DNA from: Acidimicrobiaceae bacterium
Lineage (GTDB): Bacteria > Actinomycetota > Acidimicrobiia > Acidimicrobiales > RAAP-2
Direction: 5' to 3'
NCBI GenBank assembly: GCA_003164275.1
Contig: PLSY01000320.1
Coordinates: forward strand, 1 to 29,479
DNA: 29,479 nt
This document shows positions 8,417-16,484 of the stretch, one piece after another (the stretch's first letter is position 1; each line of letters starts with the position of its first letter). A program made the translations under genes and the position numbers. The notes beneath the pieces are model-generated. The model was not told the DNA's origin, ran no database searches, and was given only the letters and a program-made list of their open reading frames with translations.

Positions 8417-9156
8417 GGCGCCATCCAGACGCCGCCGTCGACGCCGATCGTGGCCCCGGTCACCGACTCCATGCCAGCTGTGGCGAGAGCCAGGACCACC
8501 GAGGCGACGTCGTCTGCCAGGGTGGCCGCCCGACGGAGGGACACGGGTGGGAGGCCGGGCCGCTGCAGGGGGCGCTCGCCCGGGTCCCCGGTGTCGGGGT
8601 CAGGATCGCCCCAGGCCAATCGCTCGGGAGCCACGGCCAGGCAGTTCACCGTGACGTCGACGAGGCCCCAGTTCCGTGCCGCCACCTTGGAGAGCGCCCG
8701 CTGGCCCTCGGCAGCGGTGGCCCACGCAACCAGACCGCTCGGGGCGCCGACCATCGACAGGGTCGGCACCAGGGCCACCACCCGCCCGCCACGGCCGTCG
8801 AAGTAGGCCCAGGTTCCCTGGAGGAAGGCCAGGTATCGACGGATGGGCCGCTCGGCCATGACGTCCCAGTCCGATTCCACCACCCCGCAAAGCGGAGCGG
8901 GAACGACCGAGGTGGGCTCCGTAAAGGCCCACACCGCCGTCCCGACCCGACCCATCTGTTCCTCGGCCTCGGCCAGCGCCCGTACGAGGCCGTCCGGGCC
9001 GGACATGTCCCATGCCACCGACGGCACCGGTCGGTCGACCGCCGCCCCATCGGAACCCGGCGCGGTGACCATGCAGACCGGAGCGCCCAGGGCAGCCAGG
9101 CCCGAGGCCAGGTGGTCGGCCGCGGGTCCGCCGCCGACCACGGCAATGGCGCTCAC
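8413..9156 (-). CDS. degenerate SDR-fold protein (probable pseudoenzyme)
   Basis: 247-residue protein that keeps the SDR outline: an N-terminal glycine-rich turn (VVGGGPAADHL), a central RVVALVP strand and a C-terminal TGATIGVDGG. The catalytic positions are lost. Aligning with the next gene in the operon places W145 at the Tyr position and A149 at the Lys position in the helix WATAAEGQRALSK, and P131/T132 at the Ser position. The TGxxxGxG cofactor loop is also broken (GGGPAAD). The reading frame is intact with no internal stops and it is joined by 4-nt overlaps to functional-looking SDRs on both sides, so it looks maintained rather than decaying. The likely role is a structural or regulatory subunit of a heteromeric SDR, by analogy with BbsC of the toluene-degradation enzyme BbsCD. 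This is inference. Confidence 0.85.
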   Translation of the reverse strand: MSAIAVVGGGPAADHLASGLAALGAPVCMVTAPGSDGAAVDRPVPSVAWDMSGPDGLVRALAEAEEQMGRVGTAVWAFTEPTSVVPAPLCGVVESDWDVMAERPIRRYLAFLQGTWAYFDGRGGRVVALVPTLSMVGAPSGLVAWATAAEGQRALSKVAARNWGLVDVTVNCLAVAPERLAWGDPDPDTGDPGERPLQRPGLPPVSLRRAATLADDVASVVLALATAGMESVTGATIGVDGGVWMAP

Positions 9157-10112
9157 GGTGCCGAGGCCGGGTAGCGGCCAGGCCTCGTCTCAGCGTCCCG
9201 GCCCAGACGGGACCGCAAGGCGTCGGCATGCACGAAGACCGGTAGGTCGTCCCCGTCGAGGAACGACGGACGCACCGACGACCCACCGTCGACGACCAGG
9301 CCATGGCCGGTGACCCAGGCCGAGAGGTCGGACACCAGGTAGAGGACTGCCCCGGCCACGTCCTCGGCCGATCCCCGGCGCCGGAGGGGCAGGACGGCCT
9401 GCTCCTCAGGCGGCGTGACGTCGGGGCCCTCACCGCCGCCTGTCTTCGGGGTGGCGATGGTCCCGGGTACGACCGCGTTCACCCTCACCCCCGAGCCGCC
9501 CCACTCGAGGGCGGCCGTGCGGGTATAAGAGAGCAGGGCCGCTTTGGACGCGGCGTAGGACGAGCCGAAGGGCAGGGACGACAGGCCGGCCACCGACGCC
9601 ACGGTGACGATGCTCCCGGCGCCCTTGGCGGTCAGATGGCGGGCGGCGGCGCGGGTGGTGATGACCGCGGCCCGCAGGTTGCGCTCCATCACGTCGTCGA
9701 AGTGACCGAGGTCCATCTCCAGGATCGACGACCACTGTTCGGCCGCCAGGCCCCCGGCCACGTGGACCAACCCGTGCAGTGGCGGCCCGGATGCCGCCGC
9801 CTCGGCCATCGCCTCCTCGACCTCGTCAGCCACCCGAAGGTCGACCACCAGGCTCCGGTGCCCGCCCGATATCGATGCCAATCGCCGATCCAGATCTTCC
9901 AGGGCCTGGGCGTTGATGTCGAGGGCTGTCACCGAACCCCCGGCCGCCGCCACCATCAGGGCCACGGCCGTCCCGATGCCACCGCCCCCTGCCCCCGCCA
10001 CCACCACCGTGCGGTGCGCCAGTGAGAACGGGGCCGCCGGGTCGGGCGCGGAGGTCCCCGCCTGCCCTGGCGTCGACCCGACCGGTCCTGCCTCACTCCC
10101 CCAAATAGCCAC
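9153..10112 (-). CDS. SDR family oxidoreductase, first gene of SDR trio
   Basis: 319-residue SDR with a 28-residue N-terminal and a roughly 40-residue C-terminal extension around a standard core. The cofactor motif AGAGGGGIG lies at 39-47 and the tetrad is N145, S173, Y186 (SYAASK) and K190. The C-terminal core ends in VVDGG, then continues to a Pro/Arg-rich tail. The frame is open upstream past 10700, but that part is antisense to a lipoprotein gene; the GTG at 10112 has GAGAGG 9 nt before it and begins close to the fold. It starts a three-gene operon with ATGA overlaps at 9153-9156 and 8413-8416. The substrate is unknown. The tail could contact the partner SDRs. Confidence 0.88.
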   Translation of the reverse strand: MAIWGSEAGPVGSTPGQAGTSAPDPAAPFSLAHRTVVVAGAGGGGIGTAVALMVAAAGGSVTALDINAQALEDLDRRLASISGGHRSLVVDLRVADEVEEAMAEAAASGPPLHGLVHVAGGLAAEQWSSILEMDLGHFDDVMERNLRAAVITTRAAARHLTAKGAGSIVTVASVAGLSSLPFGSSYAASKAALLSYTRTAALEWGGSGVRVNAVVPGTIATPKTGGGEGPDVTPPEEQAVLPLRRRGSAEDVAGAVLYLVSDLSAWVTGHGLVVDGGSSVRPSFLDGDDLPVFVHADALRSRLGRDAETRPGRYPASAP

Positions 10113-10240
10113 CGCGTACGTCCTCTCGGGACGAGAATCTACCCCTGTTCCCTCTCCCCTCTGTCTCCGGGGACCGCCTGAGAGCGTGGACTCGGCCGCT
10201 CGTTCTCGGGGTCGAGTGCCGTGGAGGCACCGGCGGTGGG

Positions 10241-10249
10241 TGGCATGAT
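10241..10249 (+). promoter_or_regulatory. extended -10 box for leaderless DUF4232 gene
   Basis: TGG-CATGAT at 10241-10249 matches an extended -10 (TGN plus CATGAT, 4 of 6). Seven nucleotides separate it from the ATG at 10257, the spacing expected if transcription starts on the start codon. No -35 box or Shine-Dalgarno is visible. Confidence 0.4.
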
Positions 10250-10256
10250 CTGTGGG

Positions 10257-10916
10257 ATGCCCATGAAGCCGAGAGTGACCGGGTCCGCCGCCTTGGTCAT
10301 CGCCCTGGTCGGAGTGGTCGCCGCCGGGTGCAGTGCCCAGTCGACGGCGTCCTCGACCACTTCCCGGTCGTCGACCTCGACGTCCGCCTCGACGTCCACC
10401 TCGACGACGGGCTCCACGACCACGACGACCACCGTCCCACCGACGACGACCCCCCCTCCGGTGACCGTGCCGGCAACCACAACGACCATGGCCGTCGCCC
10501 CCTGCACGCCGAAGCAGTTGTCGGTCTCCGGCCTGCCGGTCCAGCAGCAGGCCGGGACGGTCATCTTCCCCATCGTCTTCGTCAACTCGGGCACCGCCGT
10601 CTGCGGGCTGCAGGGCTACCCGGGGGTCTCGGCCGTCGTCGCCAACGGAGTCCAGCTCGGAGCGGCGGCCGGCCGAGGAGGGAGGCCGCCGGGGCCCCTC
10701 GTCTCTCTCGGGCCCGGCCAGACAACCCAGGCCCTCGTCACCTTCGTCAGTCCCGGGACCAACTGCGCCCATCCCACCCAGGCCCTCGGTCTCAGGATCT
10801 ATCCACCGAACCAGACGGCGGCCTTGTTCCTCTCCACCGGCGCCGTCTCCTTGTGCCCGGCCCCAGCAGCCAACGACCTGCTCGTCTACCCGATCGGCAT
10901 CGGGTCTGGCCAGTAG
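10257..10916 (+). CDS. DUF4232-type secreted lipoprotein
   Basis: Predicted lipoprotein of 219 residues. A basic start and hydrophobic stretch end in the lipobox VAAGC, so the mature protein is lipid-anchored on the outer face of the membrane. A long Ser/Thr linker (mostly TST and TTT runs) precedes a C-terminal globular domain beginning at the CTPKQL segment. That domain has the DUF4232 pattern: a first Cys, a FVNSGTAVCGLQGYPGV strand with GYPGVS, a hydrophobic LVSLGPGQTTQALVTF strand and a last Cys near LCP, likely forming disulfides. The function of DUF4232 is unknown. I chose the ATG at 10257 because of the extended -10 box 7 nt upstream; an ATG two codons later is the alternative. It is divergent from the SDR trio, with 144 nt between starts. 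Confidence 0.82.
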   Translation: MPMKPRVTGSAALVIALVGVVAAGCSAQSTASSTTSRSSTSTSASTSTSTTGSTTTTTTVPPTTTPPPVTVPATTTTMAVAPCTPKQLSVSGLPVQQQAGTVIFPIVFVNSGTAVCGLQGYPGVSAVVANGVQLGAAAGRGGRPPGPLVSLGPGQTTQALVTFVSPGTNCAHPTQALGLRIYPPNQTAALFLSTGAVSLCPAPAANDLLVYPIGIGSGQ

Positions 10917-11021
10917 CCGTCGTCGGCCTGAGGGGTGACGGCTCTCCGGCGGAGGCAGTCTGTGATCACTCTGGCTTCAATGACTCTGACACCTTGTGAC
11001 CAGCGAGCCTGGTCGTTCCGG

Positions 11022-12605
11022 TCAGACGGGCGCCACATCCACCCCTCCCGAGGTGCCCGCCGCCCCCGGGACCTCGGCGGTGGCCATCGGGTCGGGGTGG
11101 GCGTCCGCGCCGGGGGCACCGGGAGCCATCGCCCCGAGCGAGTAGATGTTGCCCTTGGTCAGAATGAGCCCGGCCACGACGGCACCGACCACGAAGATCA
11201 GCGCCGACCACATGAAGGCCGTCGTGTAGCTGTGGAGGGCCGCCGTCTTGAGCGTCTCGGCATTGGCGGCCCGACCGACCAGGTAGGCGGTGGCGGCGCT
11301 GGCGGCCAGCGTGTTGAGCAGGGCCGTGCCGATCGAGCCACCGACCTGCTGGGCAGTGTTCAGGGTCGCCGATCCGACACCGGCGTCGTGGGGCTGGAGG
11401 CCGAGCGTGCCGGTGCTGAAGGCCGGGGCCAGGCTGAGCCCGAAGCCGAAGCCGAGCAGGATGATGTAGGGCAGCACGTGGCTGGCGTAGGCCGTATGGA
11501 GCCCGACCAGGTGGAGCAGGTACATGGCCAGAGCCGACAGTAAGAGGCCGACCGGGATGACCGGCTTCGGCCCGAATCTTGGAAGCAGGTAGCGATTGGA
11601 GACCTGGGCCATCGAGGCCAGGGCGGCGACCATGGGCAAGAAGGCGACGCCCGTCTTTATGGGGCTGAAGCCCAGCGTTCCCTGCAGGTAGTAGGTCAGG
11701 AACAAGAAGACCCCGAAGATCCCGATGCTGGCGAACAGCATGGCCAGCATCGAGCCGCCGCGGGTGCGATTGAGCACGATGCGCATGGGCAGCAGCGGGA
11801 AGCGGGCCCGGGTCTCGAACCAGGCGAAGCTGGTGAGCAGGACCACCCCGAGGATCAGGAATCCGACGGTGTAGGGATCGCTCCACGCCGTCGTCTCGGC
11901 GTGAGAGAACCCGTAGACCAGGGAGAACAGGCCACCGGTGACCATGATCAGGCCGGGGAAGTCCACGGGGTCGTGGTCCTCCCCTCGGTCGTTCTTCAGC
12001 CACATCAGGGCCCCGACGGTGGCGATGGCGGCAAAGGCCAGGTTGACGAAGAGCGTCCAGCGCCACGAGGCATATGAGGTCAGGATGCCGCCGAGGAGGA
12101 GGCCGAACGCCCCACCGGCGCCGGCGATGCCGCCGTAGATCCCGAAGGCCTTGCCCCGCTCGGCCGGATCGCTGAAGGTGGTGGTCAACAGGGCGAGGAC
12201 CGAAGGGGCGAGCAGGGCCCCAAATGCCCCTTGGATGGTTCGGGCGATCACCAGCATGGTGAAGTTGACCGACGACCCGCCGATGGCCGATGCCACGGCG
12301 AAGCCGATGAGCCCGATGATCAGAGCCCGCTTGCGGCCGATGATGTCGCCGATGCGGCCGCCCAGGAGGAGGAGGCTCCCGAAGGCCAACGAATAGGCCG
12401 TGACGATCCACTGGCGGTCGGCATTGGAGAAGCCCAGGTCGTGCTGGGCGGTCGGCAGAGCGATGTTGACGATGGTGTTGTCGAGGATCACCATCAGCTG
12501 GGCGATGCCCAAGACGCCGAGGATCCACCAACGCAGGTTGTGATAGGCCGCGGCGTCGGCGGTCCCGGCGTCGCTCGGCCCTGGTGCTGTGGTCGTCTCT
12601 TCCAT
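11022..12605 (-). CDS. MFS drug exporter, DHA2 (14-TM) family
   Basis: 527-residue major facilitator transporter of the DHA2/EmrB-QacA type, expected to export drugs or other amphipathic compounds using the proton gradient. The family motif LDNTIVNIALP is at residues 41-51, motif A (GGRIGDIIGRKRA) at 82-94, and the protein contains about 14 hydrophobic segments. Length and motifs agree with full-length DHA2 proteins. The ATG has a good GGAGG about 6 nt upstream. The gene is divergent from a TetR regulator 135 nt away, the standard arrangement for TetR-controlled efflux, and a GTGTACAC palindrome lies between them. The substrate is unknown; the DHFR-like gene behind the TetR makes antifolates a possibility. 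Confidence 0.94.
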   Translation of the reverse strand: MEETTTAPGPSDAGTADAAAYHNLRWWILGVLGIAQLMVILDNTIVNIALPTAQHDLGFSNADRQWIVTAYSLAFGSLLLLGGRIGDIIGRKRALIIGLIGFAVASAIGGSSVNFTMLVIARTIQGAFGALLAPSVLALLTTTFSDPAERGKAFGIYGGIAGAGGAFGLLLGGILTSYASWRWTLFVNLAFAAIATVGALMWLKNDRGEDHDPVDFPGLIMVTGGLFSLVYGFSHAETTAWSDPYTVGFLILGVVLLTSFAWFETRARFPLLPMRIVLNRTRGGSMLAMLFASIGIFGVFLFLTYYLQGTLGFSPIKTGVAFLPMVAALASMAQVSNRYLLPRFGPKPVIPVGLLLSALAMYLLHLVGLHTAYASHVLPYIILLGFGFGLSLAPAFSTGTLGLQPHDAGVGSATLNTAQQVGGSIGTALLNTLAASAATAYLVGRAANAETLKTAALHSYTTAFMWSALIFVVGAVVAGLILTKGNIYSLGAMAPGAPGADAHPDPMATAEVPGAAGTSGGVDVAPV

Positions 12606-12674
12606 GGAGCCTCCGGCGATCTGAGGGGCGGCGCGGTGTTTCTAGGTTCCCGAGAGCCTACCAGGCATCCGGAG

Positions 12675-12682
12675 GTGTACAC
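12675..12682. promoter_or_regulatory. candidate TetR operator palindrome
   Basis: GTGTACAC is a perfect 8-bp palindrome flanked by GGA and TCC, which extend it imperfectly (GGAG..TCC). It lies between the divergent MFS and TetR starts and overlaps a TACACT (12678-12683) that could be the -10 box of the TetR gene. Autoregulation plus control of the exporter is the natural reading. Confidence 0.45.
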
Positions 12683-12711
12683 TCCACTTATTCACGAGGG
12701 AGGGACCACCG

Positions 12712-12744
12712 ATGGACATGGCGGGCCGATGGGAACGACGATGA
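12712..12744 (+). CDS. 10-residue leader peptide ahead of tetR-type gene
   Basis: A short open frame MDMAGRWERR begins 7 nt after a strong Shine-Dalgarno-like stretch (GAGGGAGGGA, 12696-12705), the best ribosome-binding site in this intergenic region. Its TGA stop overlaps the ATG of the TetR gene at 12741 (ATGA), so ribosomes could terminate and restart on the regulator. The TetR starts themselves have no good Shine-Dalgarno at the right distance. It may set the translation rate of the regulator. Chance occurrence is possible. Confidence 0.4.
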   Translation: MDMAGRWERR

Positions 12745-13409
12745 TGAACACAGCGACGAAGAACGACGAGCGGCCGCTGCGGGCTGACGCCGCCCGCAAT
12801 CGTCAAAAGATCCTCGAGGCGGCCGCAGAGGTCTTCGCGGCACGTGGCCTCGACGCCACGCTCGATGACATCGCCCACCATGCCGGAGTGGGAATAGGCA
12901 CCGTCTATCGGCGCTTCGCCAACAAAGAGGAGTTGATCGAGGCCCTCTTCGAAAAGGCGGTGAACGAGGTGGTGGAACTGGCTCTGCAGGCGGCCGGGGT
13001 CCCCGACTCCTGGGACGGCCTCGTCTGGTTCTTGGAGCACGCCACCGAGATGCAAGCCGAGGACCTCGGGCTTCGCGACGTGGTCCTCCATGGCGGCTAC
13101 GGGCGCAAGCGCGTGGCCCTGGCCCGTGAGCGCATCGTGCCGGCCGTGACCCACCTGGTCGAGCGGGCCCAGGCCGACGGGCATCTCCGCTCCGATTTCG
13201 TGGCCGCCGACATCCCCATTATCGAGATGATGGTCAGCGCGGTGGCCGATCGCACCAACGGGTTCGCCCCCGGCCTGTGGCGCCGCTACCTGGTCATCGT
13301 CCTCGACGGGTTGAGGACCGGTCGGACGGCGACCTCCGAGCTGGTGGCCGGTCCCACCCACGAGGTGCTCGAGGTGGCCATGAGCTGTCATCGCCAGCGC
13401 CCATCGTGA
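12741..13409 (+). CDS. TetR family transcriptional regulator
   Basis: 222-residue TetR/AcrR-type repressor. The N-terminal helix-turn-helix runs from about residue 20 to 66, with DIAHHAGVGIGTVYRRFANKE giving the recognition helix and the following Tyr-Arg-Arg-Phe. The C-terminal ligand domain is helical and variable, so the inducer is unknown. Start candidates are 12729 and 12741/12744; I prefer 12741 because a leader peptide with a good ribosome-binding site ends there as ATGA. The frame is open further upstream, but that part is antisense to the MFS gene. It is divergent from the DHA2 exporter, which it very likely represses, and its stop overlaps the GTG of the DHFR-like gene (GTGA), so the two are co-transcribed. 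Confidence 0.9.
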   Translation: MMNTATKNDERPLRADAARNRQKILEAAAEVFAARGLDATLDDIAHHAGVGIGTVYRRFANKEELIEALFEKAVNEVVELALQAAGVPDSWDGLVWFLEHATEMQAEDLGLRDVVLHGGYGRKRVALARERIVPAVTHLVERAQADGHLRSDFVAADIPIIEMMVSAVADRTNGFAPGLWRRYLVIVLDGLRTGRTATSELVAGPTHEVLEVAMSCHRQRPS

Positions 13410-13918
13410 TCCGGCTGATCGCAGCCATGGACGCCAATCGGGGCATCGCCGGCGACCACGGCATCCCCTGGCAGGGTCGGCTCCCAACTGATGCCAAGTA
13501 CTTCCGGGACCAGACCGAGGTCGGCGCCATCGTCATGGGCTTCGGCACCTATTCGGAGTTCTCGCAGCCGATCCACCACCGGACCAACTTTGTGCTCGCC
13601 AGGGAGGGAACCCCCCTCCGCCCCGGATTCGCCGCCGTCGCCGATCTCGAGGCCTTCTTCGCCGGACGGGCCCACGAGGTGGTCTGGGTGGTCGGTGGTG
13701 CCGGCCTCTACGCCCAATCGATAGCGTCGGCCGACGAGCTCTACGTCACCCAGCTCGAGGCCGAGTTCGAATGCACCAAGTTCTTCCCGGAGTTCGACGG
13801 GGAGTTCACCGAGATGGCCGACGGCCCCCCAAGGTTCGAGAACGACATACCGTTCCGATTCCAGATCTGGCAGCGGAACGCCGAGCGGCCGCAGCCATCG
13901 GCCACCCCCATCGGCTGA
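13406..13918 (+). CDS. dihydrofolate reductase-like protein
   Basis: 170-residue FolA-type dihydrofolate reductase, expected to reduce dihydrofolate with NADPH. The N-terminus IRLIAAMDANRGIAGDHGIP, then W, then LPTDAKYFRD carries the substrate-site Trp and Asp. IVMGFGTYSEF corresponds to the NADPH-binding MGRxTWES region and VVWVVGGAGLY to the conserved GG cofactor loop. Several positions differ from housekeeping enzymes (MGFGTY for MGRxTW), so it may be a second or specialised DHFR. The GTG start overlaps the TetR stop by 4 nt and has no Shine-Dalgarno, so its translation probably depends on the regulator gene. Being under a TetR/exporter control unit is unusual for a housekeeping folA. Confidence 0.83.
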   Translation: MIRLIAAMDANRGIAGDHGIPWQGRLPTDAKYFRDQTEVGAIVMGFGTYSEFSQPIHHRTNFVLAREGTPLRPGFAAVADLEAFFAGRAHEVVWVVGGAGLYAQSIASADELYVTQLEAEFECTKFFPEFDGEFTEMADGPPRFENDIPFRFQIWQRNAERPQPSATPIG

Positions 13919-13948
13919 GCCGGGGCCTGCTTCGATCTCCCCTTCCGA

Positions 13949-16483
13949 TCAGTCGGTGGCGATGGCCGCCAGGACGTCGAGTTTCGCTGCCCTGCGGGCG
14001 GGCCAGCTGGCGGCACCCAGGCCGAGGAACCCGGACAGGACGAGGAACACGACAAGACTGGTCACGGGGATGACGATGTCGGTGATGCCCTGCTGTTTCA
14101 ACGACGCGGCGAAGGCAGTGCCGAGGGCGGTGCCTATGACGACACCGATGATGGCTCCGAACAACGACAGGATCACCGACTCCGATCGGATCATGGCCCG
14201 GACCTGTCGCCGTTTCATCCCGACGGCCCGGAGCAGTCCGATCTCATGGGTCCGCTCGAACACCGAGAGCATGAGCGTGTTCACTATCCCGATCAGGGCG
14301 ATGAGGACGGCCAGGGCCAAGAGCGCGTAGACCAGGCCGAGCAGTTGGTTGACCATGGCCTGCTGGCTCTTCTCGAACTCAGCACGGGTCTGGATCTTCA
14401 GGTTCGGGTAGGCCTTGAGGCCCCCGGTCACCGCCTTGGTGACCGCCCCGCCCGAGTCTGCCGTGCGCAACAGGACGGCGACCGGCAGAGACGTTGAGAA
14501 GTGGGAGAGAAAGAACCCGTCGCCCACGACGTAGCTGCCGAGAAGGGCGTTGGTCTGGAAGATCCCGCCGACGCGCATGGTCGAGTCGCCCGTCTCGGCG
14601 AACTTGACCGGCACCCGGGAGCCGACCGACAGGTGCTTCGTGTTGGCCGTCGTCGAGTCGATGAGCAGCTGCCCGGCGCTCAGGGCCGCCTCCCCCGAGC
14701 CTGCGTCCATCCGGAGTATGACCGTCTGGGAGAGCTGCTCCGTCGAGACTGCCGTCAGGGCCGAGACGGCGTGGCTGATCTCGAACTCACCCCCGTAGAC
14801 CGTCGAGGTGGCCGTCACCCCCGGTATCCGGGCAACAGTGGTGGCCACTGACGCGCTGATCCCTCCCTGGCCATTTCCCGAGGTGGTGATGATGTAGTCG
14901 GCGCTGACGGCGTTGTCGACGCTGCTCGTCGCCGACTTCGACAGCGAGGCACCGAAGACGGCGATGGTCGACACCAGAGCCAGGCCGACCATCAGGGCGG
15001 ACGACGTCTGGGCGGTGCGTCGTGGGCTGCGCATGGAGTTCTCACGGCCCAGCGCTCCAGAGATACCGAGCATCCGGGCCAGGGGCCGGCCGAGGACACT
15101 GGACATCGGACGGGCGACGATGGGAGCCAGCATCCCGATCCCCAAGAACACGGCGACCGCACCCAGGCCGACCAGCTGGATGGCCGGCTTGGTCAAGCCG
15201 AGGGACAACAGGGCGACGCCCACCACGCCGATGACAGAGCCGGCGACGATCCGGCGGCGTGAGGACTCGCCCTCCTCGCTCCGAAAGTCGGCCAGGGCGG
15301 CGACAGGCGGGATGCGCACCGCCCGTCTGGCCGGACCGATGGCCGACACCAGGGTGACGCCCACACCGACGACGAGGGCGGCGATCACCGTGTGGGCCTC
15401 GAAGGCCAGCGGTCCCGACGGCAAGTCGACCCCGAACGCCTTGAGCAAGGCCTCGAGCCCCACCGCAGCCAGGACACCGAGGCCCAGTCCGATGAGCGAG
15501 GAGACGATCCCGACGATGGCCGCCTCGGTCAAGACGGACCGGAACACCTGTCTGCGGCTGGCCCCGACGATGCGTAGGAGGGCCAGCTCCCTCGTTCGCT
15601 GGCCGACGATGATCGAGAAGGTGTTGAAGATGGTGAAGCCGCCGACGAACAAGGAGATGAAGGCGAAGACGAGCAAGGCGGTCGAGAAGAACGAGAGCGC
15701 CTGATTGATGTCGCTCGACTGCTCGTCTGCCACGGTCTGGCCGGTGACCACCTCGACCCCCTTCGGCAGCGTCCGGGCGATGGCCCGCTGCAGGCTGGGT
15801 TTGTCCGCCCCCGGGGCAGCCAGCACATCGATGGCGTCGTACTTGCCCACCTCACCGAACAGTCGCTGGGCCGTCGGCAGGTCGAAGGCGGCCAGGGTGG
15901 CCCCGGCCAGGTTGTCGGCCGTCCCGAACTTGGCGATGCCGGTGATGGTGAAGGTCTGCGGTGGGCCGACCAACAGCACGCGCACGTGGTCTCCGACGCT
16001 GAAGTGGTACTTGTTGGCCGTCCCGGCATCCATGACCACGTCATGGGGTGTGTTGGGAGCCGTGCCGTCGGACAGGTGCAGGGACGAGAGCTGGCCGTTC
16101 GGGTCGAAGGACAGGCCGAGGGTCGGGGCGCCCCCGCTGCTGATGGCCTTGCCGTCGGGGGCCACGAACTGGGCGTACCCGGTGACCGTGCCCTCGGCGT
16201 AGGCGACCCCAGGGACCTGGCGCACCGAGTTGACGATGTCCTGGGGAATGGCCTTCCTCACTGCGCCGCCGCCGGGGCTGTTGGACGAGAAGGCGGCGAC
16301 GCCACGGACCTCGAAGTCGACGTTTTGATAGATGCGCCCGAACAGGGTGTTGAACGTCTCGTGGAGCGTGTCTGTCAGGACGAGGGTCCCAGAGATGAAG
16401 GTCACGCCCAAGACGATGGCGAGCGCGGTGAGGGCCAGGCGCAGCTTGTGGGCCAATAGGCCCTTCACGGTGACCCTCCACAT
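13949..16483 (-). CDS. ABC transporter permease, FtsX/MacB type
   Basis: 844-residue membrane protein of the MacB/FtsX permease family in its long actinobacterial form with two FtsX units. An N-terminal transmembrane helix (about 16-38) is followed by an extracytoplasmic domain, then FtsX domain 1 with FNTFSIIVGQRTRELALLRI near residue 290, a middle segment, a second extracytoplasmic domain, and FtsX domain 2 with NTLMLSVFERTHEIGLLRAV near 750. Such permeases with MacB-like ATPases handle lipids, peptides or antimicrobials or transmit force to the cell wall; the substrate is unknown. The ATG lies 1 nt downstream of the ATPase stop, so the genes form one operon and one complex. Confidence 0.93.
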   Translation of the reverse strand: MWRVTVKGLLAHKLRLALTALAIVLGVTFISGTLVLTDTLHETFNTLFGRIYQNVDFEVRGVAAFSSNSPGGGAVRKAIPQDIVNSVRQVPGVAYAEGTVTGYAQFVAPDGKAISSGGAPTLGLSFDPNGQLSSLHLSDGTAPNTPHDVVMDAGTANKYHFSVGDHVRVLLVGPPQTFTITGIAKFGTADNLAGATLAAFDLPTAQRLFGEVGKYDAIDVLAAPGADKPSLQRAIARTLPKGVEVVTGQTVADEQSSDINQALSFFSTALLVFAFISLFVGGFTIFNTFSIIVGQRTRELALLRIVGASRRQVFRSVLTEAAIVGIVSSLIGLGLGVLAAVGLEALLKAFGVDLPSGPLAFEAHTVIAALVVGVGVTLVSAIGPARRAVRIPPVAALADFRSEEGESSRRRIVAGSVIGVVGVALLSLGLTKPAIQLVGLGAVAVFLGIGMLAPIVARPMSSVLGRPLARMLGISGALGRENSMRSPRRTAQTSSALMVGLALVSTIAVFGASLSKSATSSVDNAVSADYIITTSGNGQGGISASVATTVARIPGVTATSTVYGGEFEISHAVSALTAVSTEQLSQTVILRMDAGSGEAALSAGQLLIDSTTANTKHLSVGSRVPVKFAETGDSTMRVGGIFQTNALLGSYVVGDGFFLSHFSTSLPVAVLLRTADSGGAVTKAVTGGLKAYPNLKIQTRAEFEKSQQAMVNQLLGLVYALLALAVLIALIGIVNTLMLSVFERTHEIGLLRAVGMKRRQVRAMIRSESVILSLFGAIIGVVIGTALGTAFAASLKQQGITDIVIPVTSLVVFLVLSGFLGLGAASWPARRAAKLDVLAAIATD

Positions 16484-16484
16484 G

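Noticed and set aside
10113..10772. Upstream extension of the first SDR of the trio
   Set aside because: Region is antisense to the DUF4232 lipoprotein and low in complexity; a good GTG with Shine-Dalgarno exists at 10112.
10966..12531. Long minus-strand frame (521 codons) overlapping the MFS gene
   Set aside because: Arg/Pro/His-rich shadow of the DHA2 exporter in another frame, with no hydrophobic segments.
12231..12728. N-terminal extension of the TetR gene
   Set aside because: Overlaps the MFS gene in antisense and has no regulator-like sequence; normal TetR length is reached from 12729/12741.
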